From NCBI RefSeq assembly GCF_001417965.1, contig NW_018388036.1:262793-326792 (forward strand): a stretch of 64,000 bases of DNA, given 5' to 3'. The position numbers and the translations under genes are program-made. The stretch comes from Exaiptasia diaphana (taxonomy: Eukaryota > Cnidaria > Anthozoa > Actiniaria > Aiptasiidae). Shown piece after piece: positions 48,254-61,400 of this stretch; the first letter of the stretch is position 1; the number at the start of each line of letters is the position of its first letter. A model generated the notes under the pieces. The model worked only from the letters and a program-made list of their open reading frames with translations. It was not told where the DNA came from and did not search any database.

Positions 48254-48593
48254 GTCGATGTGTAACATATGCAGTCTAAAGCGTACGACATTGTCTATCA
48301 TTTCATTTATAGGAAATACTAAATACTTTACCAAACGTTTATAATATATGAAATGGTCCATATACAATTGAAAAATTGCTCTTTTAAAAATTTTTCTAAA
48401 CTTTTGCATTAGAACCACTGAGGTAAATGTTTTTTTTTTAATTTTATGATTATTATTACTTTTTTGTTGATATTTTTGTTGATTTTTGTGTTCATTGTTT
48501 GATATTGTTTTTCTTCATTATAATTGTATTGCATTGTTAGTTGATTTCATTTTACTTTCTCTTTAGAGTTTTTGTCCGTTTTTAGTATTTTGT

Positions 48594-48966
48594 TAGAACG
48601 ATTTCACATAACCAGATAAAAAATGCTAATGAGGATCAATTTATGCTAATACACATTACACGATTTTACACGTGGAACAACAAGGATTTTGACGAACGCT
48701 TTACTTAGTTGACGTACAGATTTGTTTTGAATAACATTTAAATCATAACAAACATTAAATTCGCGATCGTGTTTGTTCAATAGTCAAGTCAGAGTAATTT
48801 TCTTACACAGTTTTAGCCAACATTGCAGTGACAGCATTCATGGTATCCATGGCTTTTTCGCACACATGGACAACAATTTGATACAAGCTATTCTCATTGT
48901 GTAATGTGTATTAGCATAAATTGATCCTCATTAGCATTTTTTATCCGGTAATGTGAAATCGTTCTA
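48594..48966. mobile_element. MITE, 369 bp, with about 65-bp terminal inverted repeats, TA target site
   Basis: The element (48596-48964) starts GAACGATTTCACAT and ends ATGTGAAATCGTTC. The arms continue through AAAAAATGCTAATGAGGATC and its complement with few mismatches. TA flanks both sides (48594-48595, 48965-48966). The interior has no ORF. Confidence 0.9.
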
Positions 48967-50064
48967 TTAAGTAATGCCCCGAGTAAGAACTAGGGAAGCA
49001 AACGGCACAGGAATGCAAGAAGGTGCTAATTGCGCATTGTATAATCCATCCATCCCATTGGTAAAAACATGAAAATCTGCTATAATTTCACAAGTTAGCG
49101 AATTTTCTAATATTTTATTTAATGTCTGTTTTCGCTTTCACGAAAGCTTTCTTTAGCTTTAATATTAAGGCAATTCTGACGTGGGGAACATAGCAAATTA
49201 AAAGCATCTTTTGGCTATTGTTTTGAGTGCTTGTGATTGGATAAGAGCTTTTAATACAAAAGAAACTTTGTTTCAAAATAGAGTTTATCCACATTTTATT
49301 TCAAAAATGTGTTACCCACAGATGGATACATAATCAGTGTGAAAACCAAGACATTCGTACATGGGGAACTTGCTATGACGCAGAACAATAGAGAGTTCCC
49401 TAGTTCTTTAGCGCATTGTTACTTAAGGTGTTGTCGAGGAGTGATCCTGATGGAATGTTGATAATTCTTGCTCGTTCACTGTTCCAAGTAAATGAGCCAA
49501 CAAATTAACAAGGGTCTTGGTCCACTAGATATCTCTGATTTCTGATTTTATTATAACTTCGATGTAATATTTGACAAAAAACACATATAACCTGCATATA
49601 GCAAAAACGCGGCTTGTCTAGGCAGGTTAGATGTTAGAAGAACTTAAAAATATTTACAGTTGAGCAATGACAATAGAAGAGTATGAGGAAAATATATAAT
49701 TGATAAATACTTGATAAATAAATACACGTGAAAGAAAGAAACAAACAAAAGAAAATAATTATAATTTGAGGTAAAGCATCTTATTATTAGATATTATTAC
49801 TATTTTTGTTTGAACTATTACTTAAATAATTTTTAAATTTCAACATAGTATCCATTTTTTCTTAAACAGTCAAATAAACTTAGTTTTAGATGTTATTGTG
49901 AGATTCTAAACCGACGGATGGAATCAGATTGCAAAAGGATATTTTATTTGTCATTTCTCCATGTCTGAAATATCTAGCACATGACCCCATGAAATGATGG
50001 TGGACAAACCAGCATGATGCAGGATGCAGGCTGCTATGTGAACACACCTTGGACTAACTTTAAC
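48967..50064. other. Spacer, nothing recognised
   Basis: AT-rich sequence downstream of the TMC gene; no domain-bearing ORF, RNA gene or complete element was seen. Confidence 0.35.
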
Positions 50065-50477
50065 CAATCTCGTACCCGGAGCCCGCACTATTGCCATCCA
50101 GCGGAAGTCAATGCGTAAGAGACTCTGGAGGACTCCATTTTTTCTCGATTCGTGATTGGTTGAAAATGACGCGAGCGCGCGCATTGTTTTCAAGTCGATT
50201 TTTCAAGTTGCCAGCGCGCGCTCGCCTTGTTGGTCAAGAAAATCATCCTTTTTTCACATAGCCACACATGTTTTCACACTTTTGTTTTTAAAAAGGTGTA
50301 AATATCGTTTCTAAACTAAGTTGTTTGCTAAACCTTCTTCATTTTTGTAATTTGTAATTTGACCTCATTTGCATAATTTGCGACGGAAAAGCGTCGCAAA
50401 TCCAGTCGATTCCTCCAGAGTCTCTCACGCATTGACATCCACTGGATGCAAAAGTGCGGGCTCTGGGTACGAGATTG
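50065..50477. mobile_element. Terminal-inverted-repeat element, 413 bp
   Basis: Ends CAATCTCGTACCCGGAGCCC and GGGCTCTGGGTACGAGATTG are inverted. The arms continue through GAGACTCTGGAGGA / TCCTCCAGAGTCTC, about 75 bp in all. The flanks (AACTTTAAC and ACTTTTAAAC) may be a decayed target duplication of about 9 bp. Confidence 0.85.
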
Positions 50478-50634
50478 ACTTTTAAACAATGAACAAAGAA
50501 AGGCTATAGATTATAATTGCTTTATTCGTATCAAATATTTGACCAAAGAATACAATTGATTATGTACATGCTGATGTTGAGACCGAGAGAAATACTTAAT
50601 ATTGAGTATCGCAATCTCGCAATCAATAGATCCC

Positions 50635-50780
50635 CAGAGCTTTAACGTCATGTACCGCATTAGCAATGCATTGTGGGATATACTTGGGACAAAACATGGC
50701 GGTTTTTTTTTTTTTTTTTTGCTTCTCCAAAAACTGATCCCACAATGCACTGCAAATCAAGTAGGTGACTGCATATTTAA
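50635..50780. mobile_element. MITE (GCAATGCATTGT family, copy 2)
   Basis: Shares GCAATGCATTGTGGGATA, GACAAAACATGGCGG and CAAATCAAGTAGGTGAC with the copy at 36388-36532; contains a T20 run. Confidence 0.7.
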
Positions 50781-51164
50781 ACTAGTCTCCTCTCGCTGCC
50801 GTTATGATCGACTCTCGTTCCCAATTCTCTCCTTGGAACTTTTTGCTTTTGAAACGTCTGCGTACAGTGTATGTATAGGCTATATGCTATATTATATACT
50901 TGATTACAAGTGATTACAGTCTGGCCACTGTTGATAAATAAACTAAGCTTAGTATATCCAAGGAAAACAAAAGAAAAAAAACATTGTATTTCCCAGCGCA
51001 GACCGCAGTTGAGTCTACAATGTTAGATATCCATATAAGGACCAGAAAAGCTATATTGATTATGTATACAGTCTTATGGACATACACGGGGTTATATTTC
51101 TGAATGCCGTCTTATTATAAATACTCCCAACATGCATGTCACAAAATTCAGGTTCACTCAAGTG

Positions 51165-51240
51165 AACTAGTCTCATGGCTTAATGGTTACGCTCCAGGCG
51201 ATGCATAGCGTTGGGTTCAAATCCTTGTGCTCGCCGTTAA
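51165..51240 (+). repeat. tRNA-derived SINE head
   Basis: TGGCTTAATGGTTACGC (A-box) and GGGTTCAAATCC (B-box) are spaced as in a tRNA, but the acceptor stem does not close. It fits a polymerase III promoter of a tRNA-derived SINE rather than a working tRNA. Confidence 0.55.
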
Positions 51241-51736
51241 AAATGGCTTCGAACAAAAAATCCTTGAAAGTTCTTATATACTTTCTGCATATTGTTGCAG
51301 TTTAAATATAATGTTTTTGTATATAAGAAGTGCTCTCAGTAGCTAATGCAAAAGGTAACCTAAAAGCGTACAAAACTGAGCCATGCCGCACTGAATACAG
51401 TTGTTACAATCTAGTTTCTTCAATGGTAGCAGTTGGTACCATCGCCTTGGTACCATGGCCTTCCTCACGAACTTCTGCTATAAAACAAAAGATAGACAGA
51501 AATGTAATCAAACAAGAGAAGATGACTGAACGAATTTCTCATTAGTATCTAGTATTGTACGTTCCTCCAACATGGCCGCTGGTCTTTTGTTGTGGAAAAC
51601 CAGCAATAAAATGCTACTTTGCTCGTTATACCTTTGTTTGCGATCTCAGCTTTACACGAATCAAAGCCATCATTGCTATTGGCTTGGTCAGTTTTCTTGT
51701 TGATTTTGGCTGTAAATTCAAATTAAAAGATGAAAT

Positions 51737-51848
51737 CAGGGCCGGGTTGTTGGAAGCTCGATTAGCGCTAATCCTGGGTTAACTCTTAAAAAACCTAAGG
51801 AGTTAACCCTGGATTAACACTTATCGAGATTTGAACAACCCAGCCCCA
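51737..51848. mobile_element. Short hairpin MITE, about 112 bp
   Basis: CAGGGCCGGGTTGTTGGAAG pairs with TTTGAACAACCCAGCCCCAG, and GGGTTAACTC pairs with GAGTTAACCC around a small centre. Confidence 0.75.
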
Positions 51849-52250
51849 GGAGTAAGAGGCAGGGAACTAAAGAACAATTTATTCACAAGGTTTTTAGTTA
51901 GTACTAAGGAAACACTCGAACCTTTTTTGTCTTTTTGTTCGTCAATGACCATGTTGGCAATGTTTCTTTTCTGTCGGATACGCGCTAATGCTTCTCTGAC
52001 CTGGAGCAAGTTAAACAATGCAATAATTCTGAACGTTTGGATTTGCTTGTACGATGTGTGTGAATAACCGCTGACATTCCGCTATAAATATGCGTACAGA
52101 AAATAAAATCTATTAAGGACTTTCCAAAATGGCGCAATATGTCACGGTTGCCGACCAGGGCACTGGAGACGAAGCTCTTAAAGTCTCAAAGGCCAGCCTT
52201 CGAATGGTAAATTTCGATGGTTTCTTTACTAGATTACTTTATGAATAACA

Positions 52251-52396
52251 TAGAGTACAAACAATAAATGTGTGCAACACTTTCCACTATGTACTACAAA
52301 ATAGTGTTAATTAAACAATAGAAAACAATAGAATTAGCATAATTTAGCAGTATTTAGTGGTATATTATGTTGCAGAGTTTTAGTGTTTGTACTCTA
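52251..52396. mobile_element. MITE, 142 bp, TA target site (copy B)
   Basis: The element (52253-52394) has TIRs GAGTACAAACA / TGTTTGTACTC flanked by TA. It is the reverse-oriented counterpart of copy A at 29309-29453. It lies about 100 bases beyond the adhesion-GPCR stop codon. Confidence 0.8.
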
Positions 52397-52491
52397 TCAT
52401 CACATCTTTCAACCTTTTGGACACTGTCTACATGCGTTTTTCGTGGTGCTTTTTAGGTATAAGGCCAATAAGGTTACCCGATGATTCGTAA

Positions 52492-55400
52492 CTAGTCGTT
52501 TTGAAAGTCGTGTATACAAAAAACATAATCAGATATCTTCAAGATCTTCATCACCTGATCATCAAGGAAGCAGTGAAACACTGGTAATAGGATTCCCTGA
52601 AAGAAATAAAAAGTAAAACTGTTTGAGAGTTGAAGTGAAATTCAATGTTGCCACGCCCAACGCAACACCCCATCTCATAGGGATTAATAACCAAAATTGA
52701 TCTTAGGGGAATAAGAGAGGTATTACAGAACTAAAGACCTAAAAATATGCAAGTGTCATACTATTTTAAAACGATTGAAAATGGCACAAATTGCATTATA
52801 TTCTCATTAGATTGTTTTGGATTTTGTTACTGAATATTACGATTTTTTCTTTTCAATGTCCCCATATTTCATTGTTGCATGCCTTGTACTTTTGATTCTT
52901 TATCGTAAGTCGCCAAATTTTATCTTAAATTCAACAGAACTTACTTGAGAGGAGTTGACAATGATGAAGATGTAAGTAAGAACCCAGTGAAATGAGACCA
53001 GAAATCCAAGAAGCCATGTAATACCAAGCAAAGGGAACAACGCAAAAACGCCCTTGATTCCTCGCCTAAACAAACATGATTGTCACTACTTAGGAAGGTT
53101 TTCTGTAGTGCAAAATAAGACTATTTTACTATTTTTCTGAATAATTCTCTTAGCACCGGCGTTATGTAAAATCATACCCTTTCAGATCGAGGGGTACACA
53201 TCGCAAGAAGAGGCCACAGCAAAGGAGAGGGAAAAGAGAGGGACATTTTGCACCCATCAGCTGCATATGTCGACCAGTGAACCTCAAATCTCGAGACGAT
53301 GTTGTTTCATTGTTTTGATATACATGATGTAAAGAAGAATTGTTTGAATGTATTTAATTGCCGGTAATGTTTCGTATTTTGTAAGTAAAAGTAGAGAGAC
53401 CTGTCCAAAACAGTAGTAAGCAGTGGGAATCCATCAAAAAGTATCACCATACAATCTCCGCAGCCCAACATTTGTCAAAGTCGTCTTAACTAAAGGTATT
53501 GGGATTTGAATACTCACTTGGCTTTCTGTAGATTGTCATGTGCAAATCGTTGTGAGATCTTGCTGAAAATAACTCGAAGAAAGACAAAAAATAGAACCAG
53601 ATTGACCTGTAAAAAGGTACGGTCAGGCTTTGTCAATGAATGGGTCTTCGGTGTAAGTGGGACCGATTAGAATGATGGGAAGATTACAAAATAGTGTAAA
53701 ATCATGCTTAATGCATGTTTTAGCATAATAACAATTCCTTTCGGTCTCCAATCCACCATTTTCCTCAATGTTGAGCATCATTTAGAAATACTTGCTTAAT
53801 TTATGTATAAATACTTAATTTATAATAGCAATTTGTATATTAGCATGGGAAACGAACTGTGCGGAAACTTACCAGCAAAACTACCAATATAGGTCCATTG
53901 TAAATCCAGAAGCCATCGTTCAGCCAACAACTGAATCATAACAGAATCAATTCAAAAATCATCGCTAACGCTTACTAGCGACATTAATATCGTACGTGAA
54001 GGACTACAATTACTGGTACAATTTCCTTTGATAGACCCATGCCAAAATGGCCGCCCATCATTGAAATAATTTGTCTTTCAAACGTACGCGTCCTATATTT
54101 CTCTGCAAATTTTAAAGATTCTTAAGAGATGTATGGATTCCATATATTATTGACTTACAAGTTTCTTTCCAGCTTCATTTCATACTTCAGAACTCCACAG
54201 TAGATGTCTTCTTGCGTGACGGCCATATCGTAGGTAGAAGGTGTGACGGCAGCGGTGACGCCAACCACTATCAAGGGAATTCCTGGAAAGCGAAACATTG
54301 AAACTTATTGCTTGTCGAAAACGTTTGACGGTCTACGCGTGTCTGTATTTGGAACGCTTTCAAACATTCTGCCAACTGAAGAAACTCTCGTGTTTATATT
54401 TTAATTCATACTCATTTGCGCTGTAAAAAGATTCCTGGTCCGTTCACATCACGAAGCTTTGCAAGCGCTTTTAAATCTGCTATTTTGAATCACTACGACA
54501 GTTGTAGCCATATTGTTAAGACAACGTGTGCAAGTTGTATGTGATGGCTGTAGGCAAAAGGAGTGCAGTCTGATTCGGCCTTTAATAGCTTACCCCAACC
54601 AATGATGGAATACGCAATGATGTTTTGTTTATCCACCGCGAACACTTTCACGATCATGAAATACAAATTAAGAGCTTCAGCTGACATCCATGTGAAGACC
54701 GCTGTGTGGAAGTAGTGTTGTGTCACAGCTATGCCCGTGCATATGTCCTAGTAGAGCACAAAAGAAGAAATTAGATTTAGAAATTCGATAATTAGGTCAT
54801 GAGGGGGTCTGGGATTCAAACGCCTAACCACCGTACATTTCTTCTCCTTTTTTATTGTTTCAACCACCTTTACGTTTATTGATCTCTCCAAATTTACTTC
54901 AAACTATAGCTAACTAAAAATACATACAGTGCAAATGAAAGCTTCTTAAAACCCGATAAAATTAGCAATATTTTTGTTTGTAGCTCCATCTGGTGGCTAT
55001 TCGAACCGAGCCTTGACTACCAAATATGGTATCAAAAATATACTAAGCGCGTTTTTGAAGTCTTCCAGAGCCGCATAATACGATGGTTACATGTTTCAAT
55101 CCCCCCTTAGTGAACTAAGGAATACAGTGAAAATATAGATCAGATTAATCGATAGCCTGCGTAGCCAGGCATGCATTCCTAGCCGCTCCGAGACAGCTTC
55201 CAAACTCTCTCGGATCAGCTAGGAACGCCTGGCTACGGTTGGTACAATACATAGTCCTTACCGTATATGTATTTCTACTTGTAAATGTCACATCTATCAT
55301 GTAGACTATATTTGCCATACATAGCGATGCCATCAGGTTCTTGTGAACGTAGATTTTTTCTTTGAGCCTTTTCAAGCTGCAACAAGAGCTCAAATGTTAG

Positions 55401-58400
55401 TTATTCACCAATCATTGATTTACATTAACTCGAGGGAAGACAATTAAATATAAATTTAGTTTATTGAATCCGGAAACCTATTCAGTTTTTATTATCAAAG
55501 TCATATTATGACGTAAACAGGACATGAAGACAGCATGACGTCATATAGAATGGTCTTCTTTTGCATCGAAGACGGGCAAAGGCAGGAGACACGGTCTTAA
55601 TTTTTTTGTCACGCCGTAGTTTAGGATCCCAAGTTTGATACTCGACTGGAGCACGTCAAAAAAGCATTGATTTGTCTTTGAAGTCGCGACACAACCTGTC
55701 ATCCACTCCAAATACTCACCTGAAATGCTTCAAAAAACCTGTCAGTATTTGGAACATAAGTGTTGTGAACATGCAACACTTAATGAGTGGGTCTAGCACT
55801 TACTTTAGACTGGAGAATAGTATAATAACAGCTGACATTGTTATAGTATTTGTATATTATTTGAGTAGTAATAGTATTTGTACAGTATTTGTATGGTATT
55901 AGTATACTTACTTTAGACCGGAGAATAGTATCAGCTGACATTGTGATAGTATATTTGTACAGTATTGTATAGTATTAATACTTACTTTAGACTGGAGAAT
56001 AGTATAATAGCAGCTGACATTGTAATAGTTCCAAGGCTCATCAAACCAAGCTCCAAATAATGCTGGTACTTGTTTAGTTTTGGTTTGTATTTTATTTTAT
56101 GGACTATTGTTCTTTGACTGCCGTTGGAGATCTGATATAAATTGTATTGTACCATTATGACATATTTGGGCATCCAAAGGATCAACTACTAACCCTCTCC
56201 TCCCCTTCCTCCAAAACATGGTTAACAATGGTTTACTTTTTTAACGGTAGACCATTATACTTCCTTCCCTCAAGACATACGAAATAGGTTCTTAGGCCAA
56301 TCAGAGCGCGCGTAATAGACGCCAATGACGTCATGTGTGCTTTGACGAAGTGGATCATGGTATTAACGAAAGCATCAAGATGGCGATTACCTTATTAACA
56401 TGTATTAAAAGCTACGGAGGACAAAAAATCTTTATAAAATTGAATGCTTTCGAAAAGTATTAAAAGGACCAGTGTGCACCATTGTGCGTTAGGGCCTGAA
56501 AGCGGCCATTTTCAATTTACCGAAAGTCTATAAATAGTCTCCTTCACGGATACCTGCACCATCTTGAAAGGTAGCCGTGCCTTAACATGGAAGCGAGACA
56601 ACCGTTGAGCGTGCAATGATAGATACCTGTGAATAATTGTGTGTAGGTGTGAAAGAAGGTTTCTATCATTGCACGCTCAACGGTCGTCTCGCTTCGATGC
56701 AAAGGCATGGCTACCTTTCAAGATGGCGCAGGTAACCGTGAAGGAGACTATTGTATTTGACCATCTCACTTTTCTAAGTACTTTAAACGCTAATATTAGA
56801 GTTTTAAACCATCTGACATTCGTTTTATGGTGATATTTGGATACTAGAATGTTTTGGTGTAATTCATAACAATAACAGAGGCGCGCAAAGCCTAATGGTG
56901 CAAACTGGGTCTTTAAATGACAGCTTAGCTACTAGAGTATTTTAAAAGCCCTGTCTGCAAAACGACTATAATTCTTGTTTTTCCCAATACAGATTGCAAC
57001 AGTAGAAACACGATCGCAAAGCAGCAACTTGGCTCAGTTTGTACTTTCATCAATCCCATGGTGCATCTCTTCGACGTCTTTGTCATAACATGTAATATAC
57101 AGATACCTGAGATGAATGATCCGAGCAGTTTATTGATGTCTCCAGTGATGTTTGGTTTTGAAAGCTTTGAGTCTGATGAGAAGTAAAAAGTCAAGCAATG
57201 ATTATCTGACTTGTACTGATGAACTTTATGAATTGATTCCTAATAAAAGATTGTTATTATTATTGATGTAGCAGTAACTAGCTATTGGTGAAAGGCCCTT
57301 CTTTGTTAGAAGAGATCTCTCTCACTCAACTCCCTTACGCCATCTTGGAAGTTAATGGTAAGCTTAAAATGATAGTCTTTAAACTGCAACTGTGGGGGAG
57401 GAGGGATCCGACTTTTTTACACATAGTAAACAATTCAACTCTTCCTCTCCATTGAGAGAGAAATTTAGAATGATTGGAAAGTATTCTGGGAACGTAATTT
57501 TAAGATGGCAGATCTTCGCTTGGCAGTACAGGGACTCTGTAGGAGTCTGCTCTAATACCATCATGATAAATGAATACCTTACTTGCAGGAGGTCTCATGT
57601 GAAGAAATACTCTTGTTTTAGTGAATATTTACCATGTTTTGACTAGGCGACTTGCTGTAATTTGTGTGAACCAATGAAACAACATGTTGAGGAGCAGCTG
57701 ACGAAATTTTCAAAAATATCTTCGGACGTTGCCAGGTTTTAAGCATGGAAGCTGTCCTCAAATACAAATTCCGTAATACAACCTGATTTCTGAAAAAATA
57801 GAAATACACTTATACAATGTAAAAGTCTTCTGCCGTGTTTCTATTCGTCATCTTGAAAGGTACCCGTGCCTTTACATCGAGGCTAGACGACTGTTGAGCG
57901 TGCAATGATAGAAACCTTTTTTCACACCTACAGACAATTATTCACAGGAAACCATCAATCTATAGTCCATATCGCAACCCGCGGAAAGCCTTGTGACGCA
58001 GTGCATTTTGGGATTGATAAACTTAACAATGATGTCAGTGGTCCAGTTGTCTGTAACGTAGACTCAGTTTTAGAAAAACTTTGGGAAATATTGATATTAT
58101 AGTTAATCTCAGAAGCGAAGAAACAAACAAATATCAACATGCAAGGAAATACAGCAAGAAAAACCTCCAAAAAATGTACAGGACCGTACAGTTAATAAAG
58201 AATTTCCATTTACTAGGCAAAAATTAAAAAAATGAAAACAAACATGTTGTCTGTGGAAAAATCGAAACTAATTAGTGTTTTTACGATTTTAGCGATTTGT
58301 TTTGATGAAGAAAGGGAGATATGTATCCCATGATACATTGCAAAACCATTCAAAATGGCGGTCTTGTGATATGGACTATGCAAAGGCAAGGTTACTTTTC

Positions 58401-61400
58401 AAGATGGCGCAGGGAACCGTGCAGGCGAGTTTAGCGCATAATTTAATGCCCACCGACTATTTTATTTTATTTATGATTTTTACATGACGTAACAGCGGCC
58501 ATGACAGCCCCTTTTCTATATTCTGGTAAAATATCCGTGCACGAAAAAACTCAAGACGAAGACTAGAAGACTTGTAGGATCTATTCAAATTGGCGCAAAA
58601 ACAGGTGTGGAGGAAATGTCGTCGCTGAACATTGCCTATTAACCCTTTTTACTGACCCTTTACGGTAATGTAGTCTTGAAGCATTCCGGCTCCTCGATCC
58701 GACTGGTGGTCTTTGATGACCCAGAAATTGGAGTTGTAATTCTCTGTACAACTTATATATAATCTAAAAAATAAACGTCGGGTTGAATGATTAGCTGTTC
58801 ATAAAATTGTAAAAAGATTGTTCCTACCTACCTCGAGTTTCTTCGCCCGATCGAAAACCCCACAGTACGACTGCAAAACCGGGTTTGAATAGACTATTTC
58901 TCGGAAAAAGTATATCATGGTCTATAAAAAACGAATGTTCTTTGTTGTGAACAATACAAAAAGTAGACAAAGGGTCATTGTATTTGCAGATTCTAGTGAA
59001 ATTGAACCAAGTTTCGGTCGAAATGCATGGGTTAAATCCCACTAAAATCGTGGAAAATGAACCATTTTCGGTCGAAATACTTCCACATTCCCCATAACCA
59101 TCACTGGAGTAAGTAGGGGAAGTGAGAAAAGGGGGGGGGGGGGGAGAGTGCAAATATTTTGGCGAATTTAATGCATGTCAATATAGGAAGAATTGAATTT
59201 TACCTTCTCGTGGTTCCATTTGAGTTTTGAACATTTTATGACGTCAACAGTGTGTCAATAAGAGTACAAACAAGTCAAAAACGTGCGCAATTTGTTAAAT
59301 ATTTCATAAAATTGCATTGTAAATGATCCACTAACCTCAGCAAACAACCCGTTTTCATTATCGTTTGCCCACGTGATAGGACGTTCAAATTGTGACATGG
59401 CTTTTTGAAGAATTTGCTCCAAAAATCCCAAGAGAATTCCTCTATTGGAAAATGTGCTTGAGTTGGTGATGATGTCTTCTAGAATATTTTGCAGATCTGT
59501 CGATACATTTGCTTCCTTGATCTACAAGTTAGAATACAGCTTTATTATATTGTTTCTGGATTTAAAACTCACTATTTATAATGCATGGGTTATTCATCGG
59601 TTTTACATTAGTCTGCGTTAGCCACATGTTTCTAGCCGCTACAAGGGGGAACGAGGAAGAGGTTTCTCGAGCCCAAACTCCCTCGAACAACCTAGGAACG
59701 CCTGGCTAGGCAAGCTAATTTGACATATCTACCAAAAACTACACTAGCTTTTAATTAACACCTCTATGCCCTCTCCCAGAGAGAAACATTCTCGATAAAC
59801 ATCAACGCAATGCTTCATCGGGATTTTATCAACTTCCTCAAAGAAGTCCAACAACAAAAATTGAAATTTGATATTTATTTACCCTTCTAGTATAGTGCTC
59901 TACTAGCGTCTTGTCTTCACAAGTGCATTCATCGTCCCATTGAGTAATTTTCACTCGGTTGTTTATAAAGCATTTTGCTCTAAAGTTTCCTATATATAAT
60001 AAGAAGAAATTGAAAATGAAAACCGAAGAGAAGCGTTCTATATTTATACAAGCCCTTTCAGGGTCGTACCTGTCCATGCTGGATTTATATCAGAACAGTT
60101 CTTCGACATCTCTGTACCTATCGGTGGCCAAGCCCAGAAATCGTGTCCTTTGCGCATGTTTGTGCAATGGTCTGCAATATCAAAAACAGCCCAGAAATCA
60201 TTAAAAGCAATCTGTCAGTGCTAAACCTTGGTAAACATGCAGTGGATTCTTTCTTCAATACTAGATCCACTAATTCGACCAACAAAAATGTATGAAAGAG
60301 AAGCATAAATTACGTACGACTCTAACTATAACATGAGTATTTTATAAACATTTTTTAAATACTCCTCGAAGTTTGAAAATATAGCTATGGCTTTCCCTTC
60401 GAAAAAAACATAACTCGTAATAAAGTTGAAACTTTCAGCAAAATAACAATCGAATTGAAAAAATCATTAAAAAGGTAGTTTTCTAAACACGCACCAATTT
60501 GAGGCTACTGTTTTCGAAAGTTTACAAGAACTGAACTCTTCTAGCTCCAAAATAAAAACCAACCAAAATGTCACCTTAATACGAGGTCGCTCTCAACTAA
60601 ATTTCTAACTCGAATTCCCATTCCAATAGTCTCCTTCACGGTTACCTGCGCCATCTTGAAAGGTAGCCGTGCCTTGTCATCGAAGCGAGACAACCGTTGA
60701 GCGTGCAATGATAGAAACCTTCTTTCACACCTATAGACAATTATTCACAGGTATCTATCATTGCACACTCAACGCTCGTCTCGCTTCGATGCAAAGGCAC
60801 GGCTACCTTTCAAGATGGCGCAGGTATCCGTGAAGGAGACTATTGCTTTTTATGTAATCCTATGTGACGCATTTTTGCAAAAAGCTGTATACATTTACAC
60901 TTAATACTGGATAAATCAAAACAGTGCTTACAGCTTGTACATAACACTTCGTCCGAACCGTCATAACATTCTTTCCGCATATTGCAAACCAAATCCTTAT
61001 GGATGACCTGATCTCCGCTTTGACACATGAAGTGTCGAGAGCTTGAAAAGATAGTTGTATTCCGAATATCTGTTGAAAAAGGAACGAAGATTTAATTAAT
61101 CGACCATTACTCCTTACTCAGATTGGAATTTTGACTCCTCACACTTCGCCCTCCAAAACTCACTATTTGTACCATCCCGAAAGAGTTTTAGATGAGTTTC
61201 CGAGGAAATAATGGAATACATTAAGATAATAATCCATTATTTCCACAGATTGAAATGCCGATAATTGGCCAAATCAAAATATAGCCGTCCAATTTAACAG
61301 CCATTGCTCCAAACTGAGTATGTCCATCAGAACGGCTTTTGTGTTATATAAACTTAAGACCGTAGTACGTCACTAACTTTGTATAACTTATCTAATATAT

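Noticed and set aside
51165-51240. Functional tRNA gene
   Set aside because: The A-box and B-box are good, but the acceptor stem does not pair and no clear anticodon arm forms.
57170-57190. Hammerhead-like TCTGATGAGAAG
   Set aside because: It lacks the stem II/GAAA arrangement and overlaps a splice acceptor of the adhesion GPCR.
57955-58170. 71-aa minus-strand ORF in the adhesion-GPCR locus
   Set aside because: It lies inside the nested inverted-repeat element.
58824-59153. 109-aa minus-strand ORF as an adhesion-GPCR exon
   Set aside because: The frame does not follow from the preceding phase-0 exon, and the better acceptor at 58921 opens a different frame that stays in phase.
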